Positions 23,647 through 36,411 of a stretch of 64,000 nt of DNA are shown here, piece after piece; within the stretch, counting starts at the first letter, position 1; each line of letters begins with the position of its first letter. A program made the translations under genes and the position numbers. Location: contig JAPUER010000079.1 in the NCBI GenBank assembly GCA_027492485.1, positions 225,844 through 289,843 on the forward strand. The letters run 5' to 3'. The DNA comes from Betaproteobacteria bacterium. GTDB taxonomy: Bacteria; Pseudomonadota; Gammaproteobacteria; Burkholderiales; Casimicrobiaceae. The notes under the pieces are model-generated. The model was given only the letters and a program-made list of their open reading frames with translations. It was not told where the DNA came from and did no database searches.

Positions 23647-24597
23647 ATGCTCGCCATCCTCGCCGTCACGGCGCCGATCTTCGTGCTGATGGCGATTGGG
23701 TATCTTGCGGTGCGCTCGGGGTTGTTGTCGAAGACTGACAATCAGGCGCTGGGCCGCTTCGTCCTGTATTTCTGCATTCCGGCGCTATTGTTTCGTGCAT
23801 TTGCCCAGCGCCGTCTGGGCGAGGTGTTCGACGCCGGATACCTGATCGCTTACGGCATCGGCTCGCTGGTGGCGCTGCTGACTGTACTGCTGCTGGCCCG
23901 CTGGTGGCGCCACAACCCGAAGTCCATGTCAGGCATGCAGGCGTTGGGGGCGAGTTCGTCGAACAGCGCATTCATTGGCTATCCGATCGCCGTGCAGGTG
24001 TTTGGCCCCACGGCCAGCGTGGCGCTGGCGCTTTGTACGCTAATCGAGAATCTGATCACCATCCCATGCACACTCGCGTATGCGGAAGGTGGCTCGGGGC
24101 CGACAGCGCCGCGCTCGCAGCATGCGCTCGCGCAATCGCTTCGTGGCCTTGCCCGCAATCCAATGATCTATGGCATCGGCGCCGGCATCGTGTTTTCGGC
24201 GTTGAATATTCCGCTGCCGTCATTTGCATCGTCAACGTTGGCACTACTGGCGTCGGCGTCGAGTCCCGTCGCGTTGTTCGTGATCGGAGGTTCGCTGGTC
24301 GGGCTGCGGCTTGATGGGCAGCGCACTGACATTGCCATGGTGGCGCTCGGCAAGTTGCTGTTGCACCCCCTTGCGGTGGCCGGCGCGCTGTGGGCGTGGC
24401 CGGTTGCCGACCCGTCGTTGGCCAAAGCGGCCGTGCTTTATGCCGCCGTCCCGATGCTGAGTATCTATGCGGTGCTAGCGCAGCGTCACGGCCAGCAGGG
24501 GTTTTGCGCGGCGACCCTGCTGGTGACGACGGTTGCGTCGTTCGTCACCATCAGCGGCTGGCTTTGGTGGCTCGACGCGGCGCCGCTGCGTCCTTGA
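23647..24597 (+). CDS. AEC family (auxin efflux carrier type) transporter
   Basis: The 316-residue protein has about ten hydrophobic segments in the AEC pattern: ILAVTAPIFVLMAIGYLAVR at the start, CIPALLFRAFAQ, SSSNSAFIGYPIAVQVFGP in the middle and a repeat-like second half (AAVPMLSIYAVLAQRHGQ). AEC proteins carry organic acids or amino acids across the inner membrane. Last gene of the catabolic run; it converges on the SQR gene. Confidence 0.88.
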   Translation: MLAILAVTAPIFVLMAIGYLAVRSGLLSKTDNQALGRFVLYFCIPALLFRAFAQRRLGEVFDAGYLIAYGIGSLVALLTVLLLARWWRHNPKSMSGMQALGASSSNSAFIGYPIAVQVFGPTASVALALCTLIENLITIPCTLAYAEGGSGPTAPRSQHALAQSLRGLARNPMIYGIGAGIVFSALNIPLPSFASSTLALLASASSPVALFVIGGSLVGLRLDGQRTDIAMVALGKLLLHPLAVAGALWAWPVADPSLAKAAVLYAAVPMLSIYAVLAQRHGQQGFCAATLLVTTVASFVTISGWLWWLDAAPLRP

Positions 24598-24689
24598 CGG
24601 AACAACCGTTCGCCGGACTGTGACTTTCATCTTGCGCCCCACGCACGTGAGGCGCGCCGGTGCGTTGCCCGTTCCCGTGAATTTCCGGG

Positions 24690-26075
<1,386 letters not shown>

Positions 26076-26507
26076 TCACGCCTGCCGCGGCAGCGCAGCG
26101 TTGATCCACTGGTTAATATCGGCCGCGCGCATCGCACCAGCCTGCCGCGCGATTTCACGGCCACCGTGAAACAGGACGACGGTCGGAATGCTGCGGATAC
26201 CGTGCTCCGATGCCGTCTGCGGCTCGGCCTCGGTATCCACTTTTGCGAAGCGGACAGCGGGCGATTGCCTGGCAGCCGCTTCGAATTGCGGCGCCATCAT
26301 GCGGCAGGGGCCGCACCAGTTCGCCCAGAAGTCGACAACGATCGGCTGTTCGGTGTGCCGGACGTACGAAGCGAAGGTCAGATCGGTGAGTGCGAATGGC
26401 GTCGGCGCGGCAAGCGGCGCTTTGCAAACGCCGCACACCGGGTTGTCGCCCAGGCGGTCGTCGGGCACGCGGTTCACCGCGGCGCATTTGGGGCAAGCGA
26501 GGTGCAT
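26076..26507 (-). CDS. trxC: Thioredoxin 2 (zinc-finger thioredoxin)
   Basis: A 143-residue TrxC-type protein. An N-terminal zinc-binding segment with two CxxC pairs (ACPKCAAV and PVCGVCKAP) is followed by a thioredoxin domain with the active site FWANWCGPCRMMAP and cis-Pro in IRSIPTVV. It reduces disulfides and possibly persulfides. AAGGAG precedes ATG 26507. It lies between the SQR-like and DUF2892 genes, which fits a reactive-sulfur role. Confidence 0.95.
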   Translation of the reverse strand: MHLACPKCAAVNRVPDDRLGDNPVCGVCKAPLAAPTPFALTDLTFASYVRHTEQPIVVDFWANWCGPCRMMAPQFEAAARQSPAVRFAKVDTEAEPQTASEHGIRSIPTVVLFHGGREIARQAGAMRAADINQWINAALPRQA

Positions 26508-26530
26508 TGGGTAGCTCCTTGCGTTATCGC

Positions 26531-26740
26531 TCAACAGCCGGGTTTCACGCCCAGCTTGCGCAGGATGCTTTCCATCAGGCACCAGCGCGTGAATGCGCTT
26601 TGCAGCAGATTGGCGCCGACGAAAGCGGTGAACGCCAGCCACCATTGACTGACGAAGAGCGGGCTGCCGGGAATGCCCATTGCAAGCGAAAGCAGGACAA
26701 AGGTGCCGGCGATGAGTCGAACGACTTGCCACGAGGTCAT
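26531..26740 (-). CDS. DUF2892 family inner membrane protein
   Basis: The 69-residue protein (starting MTSWQVVRLIAGTFVLLSLA) has two hydrophobic segments and the DUF2892 end pattern FTRWCLMESILRKLGVKPGC with conserved cysteines. In YgaP the same domain follows a rhodanese; here it stands alone. It sits 23 bp upstream of trxC and 11 bp after the RND gene, so it is part of the same transcript. Confidence 0.88.
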   Translation of the reverse strand: MTSWQVVRLIAGTFVLLSLAMGIPGSPLFVSQWWLAFTAFVGANLLQSAFTRWCLMESILRKLGVKPGC

Positions 26741-26751
26741 GACATAACTCC

Positions 26752-30033
<3,282 letters not shown>

Positions 30034-30047
30034 GCGACGGGCCCGGC

Positions 30048-31163
30048 TCAGCGAACGCGCGCCGCGAGTTGCGGATCGGTGACCACGCGCTCGCCGTCGC
30101 TCAGACCGGTGAGCACTTCCACCCGGTCGCCCTCGCTGCGGCCAAGGCGCACTTGCCGCAACAGCGGCTGGTTGTCGCCGGCCAGCACATAGAGACCGGT
30201 CAGTTCGCTGCGGCGGACGATCGCGCTGGCCGGAACCAGCAGGCGGGCAGTCGCCGGCGCACCTTTGCCGGCAAGCCAGACGCGAGCGAACATCCCCGGC
30301 GTGACGCCGGCAACATCGGCCGGCAAGTCGAGGCGCAACTGCGCGGTATGGGTGCTGGCGTCGACCGTGGGCAGTACCTGGACACGGCCAGTCTGCGGCC
30401 ATTGCGCGGCGGCGGGCAGCCCCGGCAGCTCGGCTCGGGCGACGGGTGCGGCATTGGCGGGCAGCGCGCCGAGCGCGGATTGCGGCACCGCGGCGGTGAC
30501 ACGCAGCGCGCCGGGGTCGTAGATCGTTGCCAGGGCGCGACCGGGCATCGCCATGTCGCCGAGCATGACCGGCACCTCCGACACCACGCCGGCATAGGGC
30601 GCGCGGACGACGTGGAAGCCGGTTTGCGTGCGCGCGGCGCCGGCCTGCGCCAACTGCGCATTGACCTGCGCCTCGGTGGCCTTGAACTGGGCCTCCGCGC
30701 GCTCCAGCGCGGCCGGGCTGATGTAGTTCTTCTGGAACAACTGCTGCTGGCGGGCGAGGTCGGCGCGGGCGACGTCCAGCGCAGCGCGGGCCGCCTGCAC
30801 CTGCGCTTCGCTCGCGACCGCGGCCTGATCGGCGGCGCGGGCGTCGATGCGCAGCAACACCTGGCCGGCCTTGACGCGGTCGCCGGCCTTGACGTCCAGT
30901 TGCACGATGGCGCCTGCCACTTGCGCGGCGATCACCGTCTGGCGTACCGCTTCGACGACGCCGTCGTAGGCATTTTGCTCACTGCCGGCCGCATTGCGCG
31001 CCACCACGGTCGGCAGTGGCGGCGTGGTGGCGGCAGCGCTGGGTTGCGCCAGCGACGACGTGGTCGACGCCATCAGGGTGCCGAAGCCGGCGAGCACCAG
31101 CGCGGCGACTGTGAGTGCCAGCGGGCGCCGACGCAATGAACGAAATGACGGAGGCAAGTGCAT
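30048..31163 (-). CDS. RND periplasmic adaptor (membrane fusion protein)
   Basis: The 371-residue adaptor connects the RND pump to an outer membrane channel. It has an N-terminal signal or anchor (LALTVAALVLAGFGTLMAS), a lipoyl half-motif (AQVAGAIVQLDVKAGDRVKAG), a helical hairpin (residues about 105-170) and beta-barrel and proximal domains ending LTGLSDGERVVTDPQLAARV. It is the first gene of the minus-strand operon, 14 bp before the pump gene. Confidence 0.93.
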   Translation of the reverse strand: MHLPPSFRSLRRRPLALTVAALVLAGFGTLMASTTSSLAQPSAAATTPPLPTVVARNAAGSEQNAYDGVVEAVRQTVIAAQVAGAIVQLDVKAGDRVKAGQVLLRIDARAADQAAVASEAQVQAARAALDVARADLARQQQLFQKNYISPAALERAEAQFKATEAQVNAQLAQAGAARTQTGFHVVRAPYAGVVSEVPVMLGDMAMPGRALATIYDPGALRVTAAVPQSALGALPANAAPVARAELPGLPAAAQWPQTGRVQVLPTVDASTHTAQLRLDLPADVAGVTPGMFARVWLAGKGAPATARLLVPASAIVRRSELTGLYVLAGDNQPLLRQVRLGRSEGDRVEVLTGLSDGERVVTDPQLAARVR

Positions 31164-31201
31164 GACGGGGTGATTTCCGTGTGCTTTGAATGTTCTGATG
31201 T

Positions 31202-31219
31202 ATTATTTGCGCAAGTAAT
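31202..31219. promoter_or_regulatory. Probable ArsR operator
   Basis: ATTATTTGCGCAAGTAAT is a palindrome at 16 of 18 positions, centred in the 125-bp divergent space between the adaptor gene and arsR. A related AAGTGCGTAATT block lies at 31229-31240. The layout fits one repressor controlling both directions. Confidence 0.6.
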
Positions 31220-31288
31220 TAAATAGTCAAGTGCGTAATTGAGAAATTGAATAACCATTTGTCGATCCGCAACTTCTGAGGCAACATC

Positions 31289-31684
31289 GTGACTTTCAAT
31301 GCAGCCCTGTGCCCGGCAATGGACGGACTCCCTCCCGAAGCGCTCATTCAGGTGGCGGCCTACTTTCAGGCGCTGTCGGAACCGACGCGCCTGCAAATCC
31401 TGAATCTGCTGCGCGAGAAGGAGCGCAATGTCGGGGAGCTGGCCGAGCTGTGCGGTTACACGTCGGCCAACATTTCGCGGCACCTGAGCCTGTTGACGCA
31501 GCATGGACTGGTGTCGCGCGAGAGCCGCGGCAACAGCGCGTATTACCGTATTGCCGATCCGTCGATCTATGCGCTCTGCGATCTGGTCTGCGGCAACATC
31601 GCGCGGCAGCTCGATCGGGCCGCCGAGGGGCGGGCGCTGTTCGCCGCGCCGACGGCGGGCGGCAAGCGCGTCGGCCAGCACTAG
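31289..31684 (+). CDS. ArsR/SmtB family repressor, possibly sulfur- or metal-responsive
   Basis: The 131-residue protein has the ArsR winged helix (FQALSEPTRLQILNLLREKE, VGELAELCGYTSANISRHLS, HGLVSRESRGNSAYYRI). Cysteines stand at 8, 55, 97 and 101; Cys55 lies in the DNA-reading region and Cys97/101 in the last helix (YALCDLVCGN). Known persulfide-sensing ArsR proteins (SqrR, BigR) use one Cys in a similar early region and one in the last helix, but a metal site is equally possible. GTG 31289 is the start; ATG 31320 is an alternative. It is divergent from the RND/SQR operon. Confidence 0.9.
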   Translation: MTFNAALCPAMDGLPPEALIQVAAYFQALSEPTRLQILNLLREKERNVGELAELCGYTSANISRHLSLLTQHGLVSRESRGNSAYYRIADPSIYALCDLVCGNIARQLDRAAEGRALFAAPTAGGKRVGQH

Positions 31685-31786
31685 CCGGCGGTACGTTGGC
31701 TACGTTCAGCGCCCGCTTTTTTGCCCTTGTTGCCTTTGGAATGCCGTTACTAAACCGCATGTAAGCCGTTTGCGACAATTGCCGGC

Positions 31787-32461
31787 ATGGGCAATCTGTA
31801 TCTGGTGCGGCACGGGCAGGCGTCGTTCGGCGCCGCCGACTATGACAACCTGAGCGAGCTGGGCCAGCGCCAGAGCGTGCGCCTCGGCGAGCATTTCCGC
31901 GAACGCGGGCAGCGCTTCGACGCCATCCTGACCGGCACCCTCCGGCGTCATCGGCAGACGCTGGCCGGCATCGCCGACGGCATGCAGCTCGCAGCGGCGG
32001 AGACGCGGGAGCTAGCCGGGCTTAACGAGTTCGACGGCGAAGCGATCATCCGCGCCGTTCATCCGGGGCCGCTGGCGCGGCCGACCACACCCGATGCCGT
32101 CCGCGCGCACTTCCGCCTGTTGCGCGAGGGCATTGCGGCGTGGATGCAGGGGCGCACCGCACCGGAGGGGATGATCGACTATGCGGCGTTCCGCGCCGGC
32201 GTGCAGGCGGCGCTCGACCATGTCCGCGCCGAGCACACCGACGGCGATGTGCTGATCGTGTCGAGCGGCGGGCCGATTTCGACGGCGGTCGGGCTGGTGC
32301 TGGGCACCACGCCGGAGACCACCATCGATCTCAACATGCGCATCCGCAACAGCGCTGTGACCGAGTTCGCCGTGTCGCCGAAGAAGCACGCGCTGGTCAG
32401 CTTCAACACCATTCCCCACCTCGTCGCGCCGGCGCACGAGGCGTGGGTGACCTACGCCTGA
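31787..32461 (+). CDS. Histidine phosphatase superfamily protein with altered second histidine
   Basis: The 224-residue protein begins with the family signature LYLVRHGQASFG, where His9 would be the phospho-acceptor, followed by LSELGQRQS and ILTGTLRRHRQT. The second catalytic His, usually in a THGG motif, is replaced in VLIVSSGGPIS. The protein may therefore be a weak or specialised phosphatase, or non-catalytic. Genes on both sides are unrelated. Confidence 0.85.
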   Translation: MGNLYLVRHGQASFGAADYDNLSELGQRQSVRLGEHFRERGQRFDAILTGTLRRHRQTLAGIADGMQLAAAETRELAGLNEFDGEAIIRAVHPGPLARPTTPDAVRAHFRLLREGIAAWMQGRTAPEGMIDYAAFRAGVQAALDHVRAEHTDGDVLIVSSGGPISTAVGLVLGTTPETTIDLNMRIRNSAVTEFAVSPKKHALVSFNTIPHLVAPAHEAWVTYA

Positions 32462-32484
32462 GTCGGCACTCCGATCATGGCCGT

Positions 32485-32506
32485 CCCCGGCTGCTTGCAG
32501 CCGGGG
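32485..32506. terminator. GC-rich hairpin between convergent genes
   Basis: CCCCGGCTGC and GCAGCCGGGG form a perfect 10-bp stem with a TT loop, in the 51-bp gap between the phosphatase-like and DUF1304 genes. It may act in both directions. The core matches the hairpin at 21604-21623. Confidence 0.6.
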
Positions 32507-32512
32507 AAACAC

Positions 32513-32872
32513 TCACCCCAGCAGCAGCGCCGCAATGCCGAGCAAAGCGGGCAAAGCCTGGATGTAGAGAATCTTTTTGCTGGCCGTGGCGGCACCATAG
32601 AGACCGGCGACCAGCACGCAGGCGAGGAAGAACAGTTTGATCTCGTAGCCCGCGGCGTCGCCCTTGAGCAAACCCCAGATCAGCCCGGCGGCGAGAAAGC
32701 CGTTGTACAGGCCCTGGTTGGCGGCCAGCGCCTTCGACTGCTGCGCAAAGTCGGCCGTGATGGCGAACGCCTTCTGCCCCTTCGGCGTCGTCCACAGGAA
32801 CATTTCCAGGTAGACGATGTAGACATGGATCAGCGCGACCAGCGCGACGATGACGTTGGCGACGGTTTTCAT
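32513..32872 (-). CDS. DUF1304 family membrane protein
   Basis: The 119-residue protein has four hydrophobic segments and the family pattern IHVYIVYLEMFLWTTPKG, followed by NQGLYNGFLAAGLIWGLL. Function unknown; the family is a small inner membrane protein. It stands alone and converges on the phosphatase-like gene. Confidence 0.9.
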   Translation of the reverse strand: MKTVANVIVALVALIHVYIVYLEMFLWTTPKGQKAFAITADFAQQSKALAANQGLYNGFLAAGLIWGLLKGDAAGYEIKLFFLACVLVAGLYGAATASKKILYIQALPALLGIAALLLG

Positions 32873-33022
32873 GGCAGTTTGTTTCCTGTTTTCGTTCGAT
32901 ACCGGCGCCGCAGCGACGCGTCGGGCGTGAAGGGCGCAACGCTATCGCGGAAGCTGCGCCGGGGCAAGTAGCGATCGTCGCCGGGCGCGGGGCGGGTATG
33001 CTTCAGGGGGATGGCAAATGCC

Positions 33023-33147
33023 ATCAGCTTTTCGTTGCAATGACGGTGGCTTGCGGGCACGAGGCCATATTTGGCTAAAGTCGACAAATGGCGATTTATA
33101 GCTTCTGCCCCGATGCAATGGTCGTTTCAATATAAAGCTGCTGATCG
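33023..33147 (+). repeat. Dispersed palindromic repeat, copy 2 (upstream of aroB)
   Basis: It starts ATCAGCTTTTCGTTGCAATG, has the core AAAGTCGACAAATGGCGATT and ends AAAGCTGCTGAT. It occupies the centre of the 331-bp gap 32873-33203 between the DUF1304 and aroB genes; nothing else was recognised in that gap. Confidence 0.7.
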
Positions 33148-33203
33148 TTCCTGTCCTCCGTCCGGCGCTGCGGCGCCTCTTTTCTGCGCTTCGAAAACGA
33201 CCC

Positions 33204-34301
33204 ATGCAAACCGTCCAGGTCTCGCTTGCCGACCGCCCCTATCCAATCCACATCGGCCCGCATTTGCTGGGCGATGCTCCAGCGCTGCGCCCCTTCGTCG
33301 GCGGCAGCACGGTGGCCGTTGTCACCAACGAAACGCTGGCGCCGCTATTCCTGAAGCGGGTCAGCGATGCGGCACGGGCGCTGGGCAAGCAGGTGGTGGA
33401 AATCATTCTGCCCGACGGCGAGGCCTACAAAACGGCGGCTTCGCTCGACACCATCTATTCGGTCATGCTGGCGGCGAAGTGCGACCGTAAGACCACCATC
33501 CTCGCGCTGGGCGGCGGCGTCATCGGCGACCTTGCCGGCTACGCGGCGGCCACCTATCAGCGCGGCATCCCGTTCGTGCAGTTGCCCACCACGCTGCTGG
33601 CGCAGGTGGATTCGTCGGTTGGCGGCAAGACCGCGATCAATCACCCGCTCGGCAAGAACATGATCGGCGCCTTCTATCAGCCGCAGGCGGTGCTGTCCGA
33701 CACCGCGGCGCTAAAAAGCCTGCCGCCGCGCGAATACGCCTCGGGTCTGGCCGAAATCGTCAAGCACGCGCTGATCTTCGATGCGCCGCATCTGGCCGAG
33801 CTGGAGCGCGACGTTGCCCGCCTCAACGGCCGCGACGACGACACCCTGGCGCGGGTGATCGCGCATTCCTGCCGCATCAAGGCCGATGTGGTGCAGCGCG
33901 ACGAGCGCGAAACGCTGGGCATCCGCGCGTTGCTCAACCTTGGCCACACCTTCGGCCACGCCATCGAAACCGAGATGGGCTACGGCGCCTGGATGCACGG
34001 CGAGGCGGTGGCTACCGGCTGCGTGCTGGCGGCGGAACTGTCGCAGGAGCTCGGACATCTGTCGCCAGCCGACGTCGCCCGCGTCAAGGCATTGTTCGCG
34101 GCCGTCAATCTGCCGATCGCGCTGCCGGACTGTGACCCGCATCGGCTGCTCGGGCACATGCAGCGCGACAAAAAGAACGAAGGTGGCACCGTGACGCTGG
34201 TGCTGCTGCGGCAGCTCGGCGAGGCTTACCTCGAACGCGGCGTGCCCGAACAGCGCCTGCTGGAATTTCTGCAAACCCGGCGCCCGGTTGCCGACGGCTG
34301 A
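33204..34301 (+). CDS. aroB: 3-dehydroquinate synthase
   Basis: AroB converts DAHP to 3-dehydroquinate, the second step of the shikimate pathway. The 365-residue protein has the NAD and metal motifs ALGGGVIGDLAGYAAATYQRG, PTTLLAQVDSSVGGKTAIN and LGKNMIGAFYQP, and the metal ligands in LNLGHTFGHAIE and WMHGEAVATG. Unlike the usual aroK-aroB pair, no shikimate kinase gene is next to it. It is preceded by a dispersed repeat. Confidence 0.97.
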   Translation: MQTVQVSLADRPYPIHIGPHLLGDAPALRPFVGGSTVAVVTNETLAPLFLKRVSDAARALGKQVVEIILPDGEAYKTAASLDTIYSVMLAAKCDRKTTILALGGGVIGDLAGYAAATYQRGIPFVQLPTTLLAQVDSSVGGKTAINHPLGKNMIGAFYQPQAVLSDTAALKSLPPREYASGLAEIVKHALIFDAPHLAELERDVARLNGRDDDTLARVIAHSCRIKADVVQRDERETLGIRALLNLGHTFGHAIETEMGYGAWMHGEAVATGCVLAAELSQELGHLSPADVARVKALFAAVNLPIALPDCDPHRLLGHMQRDKKNEGGTVTLVLLRQLGEAYLERGVPEQRLLEFLQTRRPVADG

Positions 34302-34332
34302 GGCCGCACCGGCAACGACGGCCGCACCGACC

Positions 34333-35154
34333 TCAGAGCCGGCTGCGCAATTGCTCGGCGGCGGCCTTGAGCGGTGGCACGCAGCGCCGCACCGACGCCG
34401 CCGGCGTCATCGACGAAATTGCCATTGAAGTGCTGATCGCGCCCACCGCGCTGCCGGTGCTGTCGAGCAATGGCACCGCAACCCCGCGCAGGCCAAGCTC
34501 GTACTGCCCTTCGGTCACGCAAAAGCCCTGCTTGCGAACCTTGGTGAGTTCGCGGCGCAGAGTGTCCTTGTCGGTCACGGTGAACGGCGTGTAGGCGCCG
34601 AGCGGCGTGCGCGTCAGCCAGCGCTCCAGATCGTCGGTCGGCAGATAGCTCAGCAACAGCCGGCCCGCCGCCGAGGTATGCGCAGGCAGCCGGGTGCCCG
34701 GCTCGATCAGCGTCGAAAGCAGCTTGGGCGCGCTGACGCGACCGATGTAGACAGCGTCGGCATCTTCCAGCACCGCCAGATTGGTCGACTCGCCAATCGT
34801 GTTGGTCAGCGTTTGCAGCACCGGCATCACCGTGCGCGGCAACCGCGCCGAGGCGAGGTAGGAGTGGCCGAGGCGCATCACTTTCGGTGTCAGCCAGAAG
34901 GCCTTGCCGTCGCTGGCCATGTAGCCGAGCGCGCAGAGCGTCATCAGATAACGGCGCGCCGCCGCGCGGCTCAGATCGAGGCGCTGCGCCAGCTCGCTCT
35001 GGGTCAATTTGGGCGTGGCGTCGTCGAACGCGCAGATGACCTCCAGCCCCTTGCGCAGGCCATCGATCATGTCGGCGCGCGCTACCTCGGGGCCGGCCGC
35101 CAGCGGGGCTGCGGTGTGTTCGCGTGCTTCGGGGACAGGGGTTGGCTTGTTCAC
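34333..35154 (-). CDS. IclR family regulator, PcaR/QuiR-like
   Basis: The 273-residue protein has an IclR winged helix (LEVICAFDDATPKLTQSELA, RLDLSRAAARRYLMTLCALG) and an effector domain (LAVLEDADAVYIGRVSAPKL to MAISSMTPAASVRRC). PcaR, PcaU and PobR regulators of protocatechuate pathways belong to this branch. It is divergent from the split dehydroshikimate dehydratase genes, with two PcaR-type boxes between, so it probably controls them in response to protocatechuate, beta-ketoadipate or a related acid. The start is GTG 35154. Confidence 0.9.
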   Translation of the reverse strand: MNKPTPVPEAREHTAAPLAAGPEVARADMIDGLRKGLEVICAFDDATPKLTQSELAQRLDLSRAAARRYLMTLCALGYMASDGKAFWLTPKVMRLGHSYLASARLPRTVMPVLQTLTNTIGESTNLAVLEDADAVYIGRVSAPKLLSTLIEPGTRLPAHTSAAGRLLLSYLPTDDLERWLTRTPLGAYTPFTVTDKDTLRRELTKVRKQGFCVTEGQYELGLRGVAVPLLDSTGSAVGAISTSMAISSMTPAASVRRCVPPLKAAAEQLRSRL

Positions 35155-35291
35155 GATACTGATACGGTGTTGTTGCGGTCGATCGTCATGGTCGCTTGCG
35201 GTGTCGTTGTCGCGTGCTGCGCTGGGTCGGGCGCTTGCGGCAATTGCGTTGCCGGTGCGTCGCGCCGCAACCCCGGGGATGAAACCCGGGC

Positions 35292-35346
35292 TTGACTCAA
35301 ATCAAGTATTGTGTTCTATTATCGCACAGTTGTTCGATAATCGCAC
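35292..35346 (+). promoter_or_regulatory. Promoter with two tandem PcaR-type boxes
   Basis: A -35 box TTGACT (35292-35297) is followed at 17 bp by a -10-like TCTATT (35315-35320). Two 15-bp direct repeats overlap and follow the -10: GTTCTATTATCGCAC (35313-35327) and GTTCGATAATCGCAC (35332-35346). As I recall, the second is identical to the published PcaR site of Pseudomonas putida. The rest of the 35155-35511 gap holds a long leader with no gene. Confidence 0.75.
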
Positions 35347-35511
35347 AAAACAAGCAGTAACAGTAAACGAAACCGCGCCGGCGAAAACGGGTGGACGCGG
35401 TTACAAGCGGGCGAACGGGCCATGAACGGGCGCCGCGCGTGTCGCGAAGTTCGGCAGTCGCGCGTATCGCGACGTTCAGGGTAGAGCAGCAATCAACAGG
35501 ATGTTCACGCA

Positions 35512-36408
35512 ATGACTGAAGCTGTCAGCAAGCCACGATCGGGTGCAAGCTCGCCGGCGAATCCGCTCGGCATCGCCGGCATCGAGTACGTCGAATACGC
35601 GACGCACGAGCCGCAGGCATTCGGCGCCGCGCTCGAACGCCTGGGTTTCGTCGCCGTGGCCCGCCATCGCAGCCGCGAAATCGTGCTCTACCGCGCCGGC
35701 GGCATGAACGTCATCGTCAACGCCGACCCTGCCGTCGCCGGTGTTGCCGGCGCTGACGACGAACCGTTGACGCCGCGGCTCAAGGCCTTTGCGCTGCGCG
35801 TGCGCGACGCCGCAGCCGCCTACGAACATTGCGTCGACAAGGGCGCCTGGCCGATCGTGCCGCGGGTGGGAGCGATGGAGCTCAACATCCCCGGCATCTC
35901 GGGCGTGGGCGACAGCATCATCTACTTCGTCGACCGCTATCAGGAATTTTCGATTTACGACGTCGACTTCAAGAAACTGCCGTCGGCCGCCGAAGCGCAT
36001 CCGGCCATCGCCGGCATGCATTTCTTCGGTATCGTGCAGTCGATCGAGGAGGGACGCACCCGCGAATGGGTGGATTTCTACCGCGAACTGTTCGGCTTCC
36101 TGGTGCTGCCGCAGGGGCAGTATTTCGGCGTGCTGCCGAAGGGCACGCTGCTGGAGAGTCCCTGCCAGTGTTTTTATCTGCAACTGGTGGAGCCGCCGGA
36201 GCAGGCCGCCGTGCTGGCTTGGCAGGAAAAGCTCACCCGCGTCGGCTTTGGCGCGCCCGACATCGCCGCGCTGGTGGCGCAGTTGCGCACGCGCGGCGTC
36301 AATTTCGTCGAAAGCGACTCGGTGCACACCAGCGATCGCGGTGCCGTCACCTATCTCGGCGGCACCTCGTTCGAATTCGTCAAGAGCCATCTGCCGGCGA
36401 CGGAGTAG
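35512..36408 (+). CDS. HPPD-like VOC protein, C-terminal half of a split QuiC1 dehydratase
   Basis: The 298-residue protein has two VOC modules like 4-hydroxyphenylpyruvate dioxygenase: GIEYVEYATHEPQAFGAAL begins the first and GMHFFGIVQSIEEGRTREW begins the second, ending in GTSFEFVKS with the likely metal Glu. In Pseudomonas QuiC1 an HPPD-like domain of this kind is fused behind the dehydroshikimate dehydratase barrel. Here it is a separate gene directly before the barrel gene (3-bp gap). Its exact role in QuiC1 is not settled; it may stabilise or tune the dehydratase. Confidence 0.75.
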   Translation: MTEAVSKPRSGASSPANPLGIAGIEYVEYATHEPQAFGAALERLGFVAVARHRSREIVLYRAGGMNVIVNADPAVAGVAGADDEPLTPRLKAFALRVRDAAAAYEHCVDKGAWPIVPRVGAMELNIPGISGVGDSIIYFVDRYQEFSIYDVDFKKLPSAAEAHPAIAGMHFFGIVQSIEEGRTREWVDFYRELFGFLVLPQGQYFGVLPKGTLLESPCQCFYLQLVEPPEQAAVLAWQEKLTRVGFGAPDIAALVAQLRTRGVNFVESDSVHTSDRGAVTYLGGTSFEFVKSHLPATE

Positions 36409-36411
36409 CCC

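Noticed and set aside
30034..30402. N-terminal extension of the RND pump
   Set aside because: This part overlaps the adaptor gene in another frame; the family start MSQRLPHH at 30033 is the natural one.
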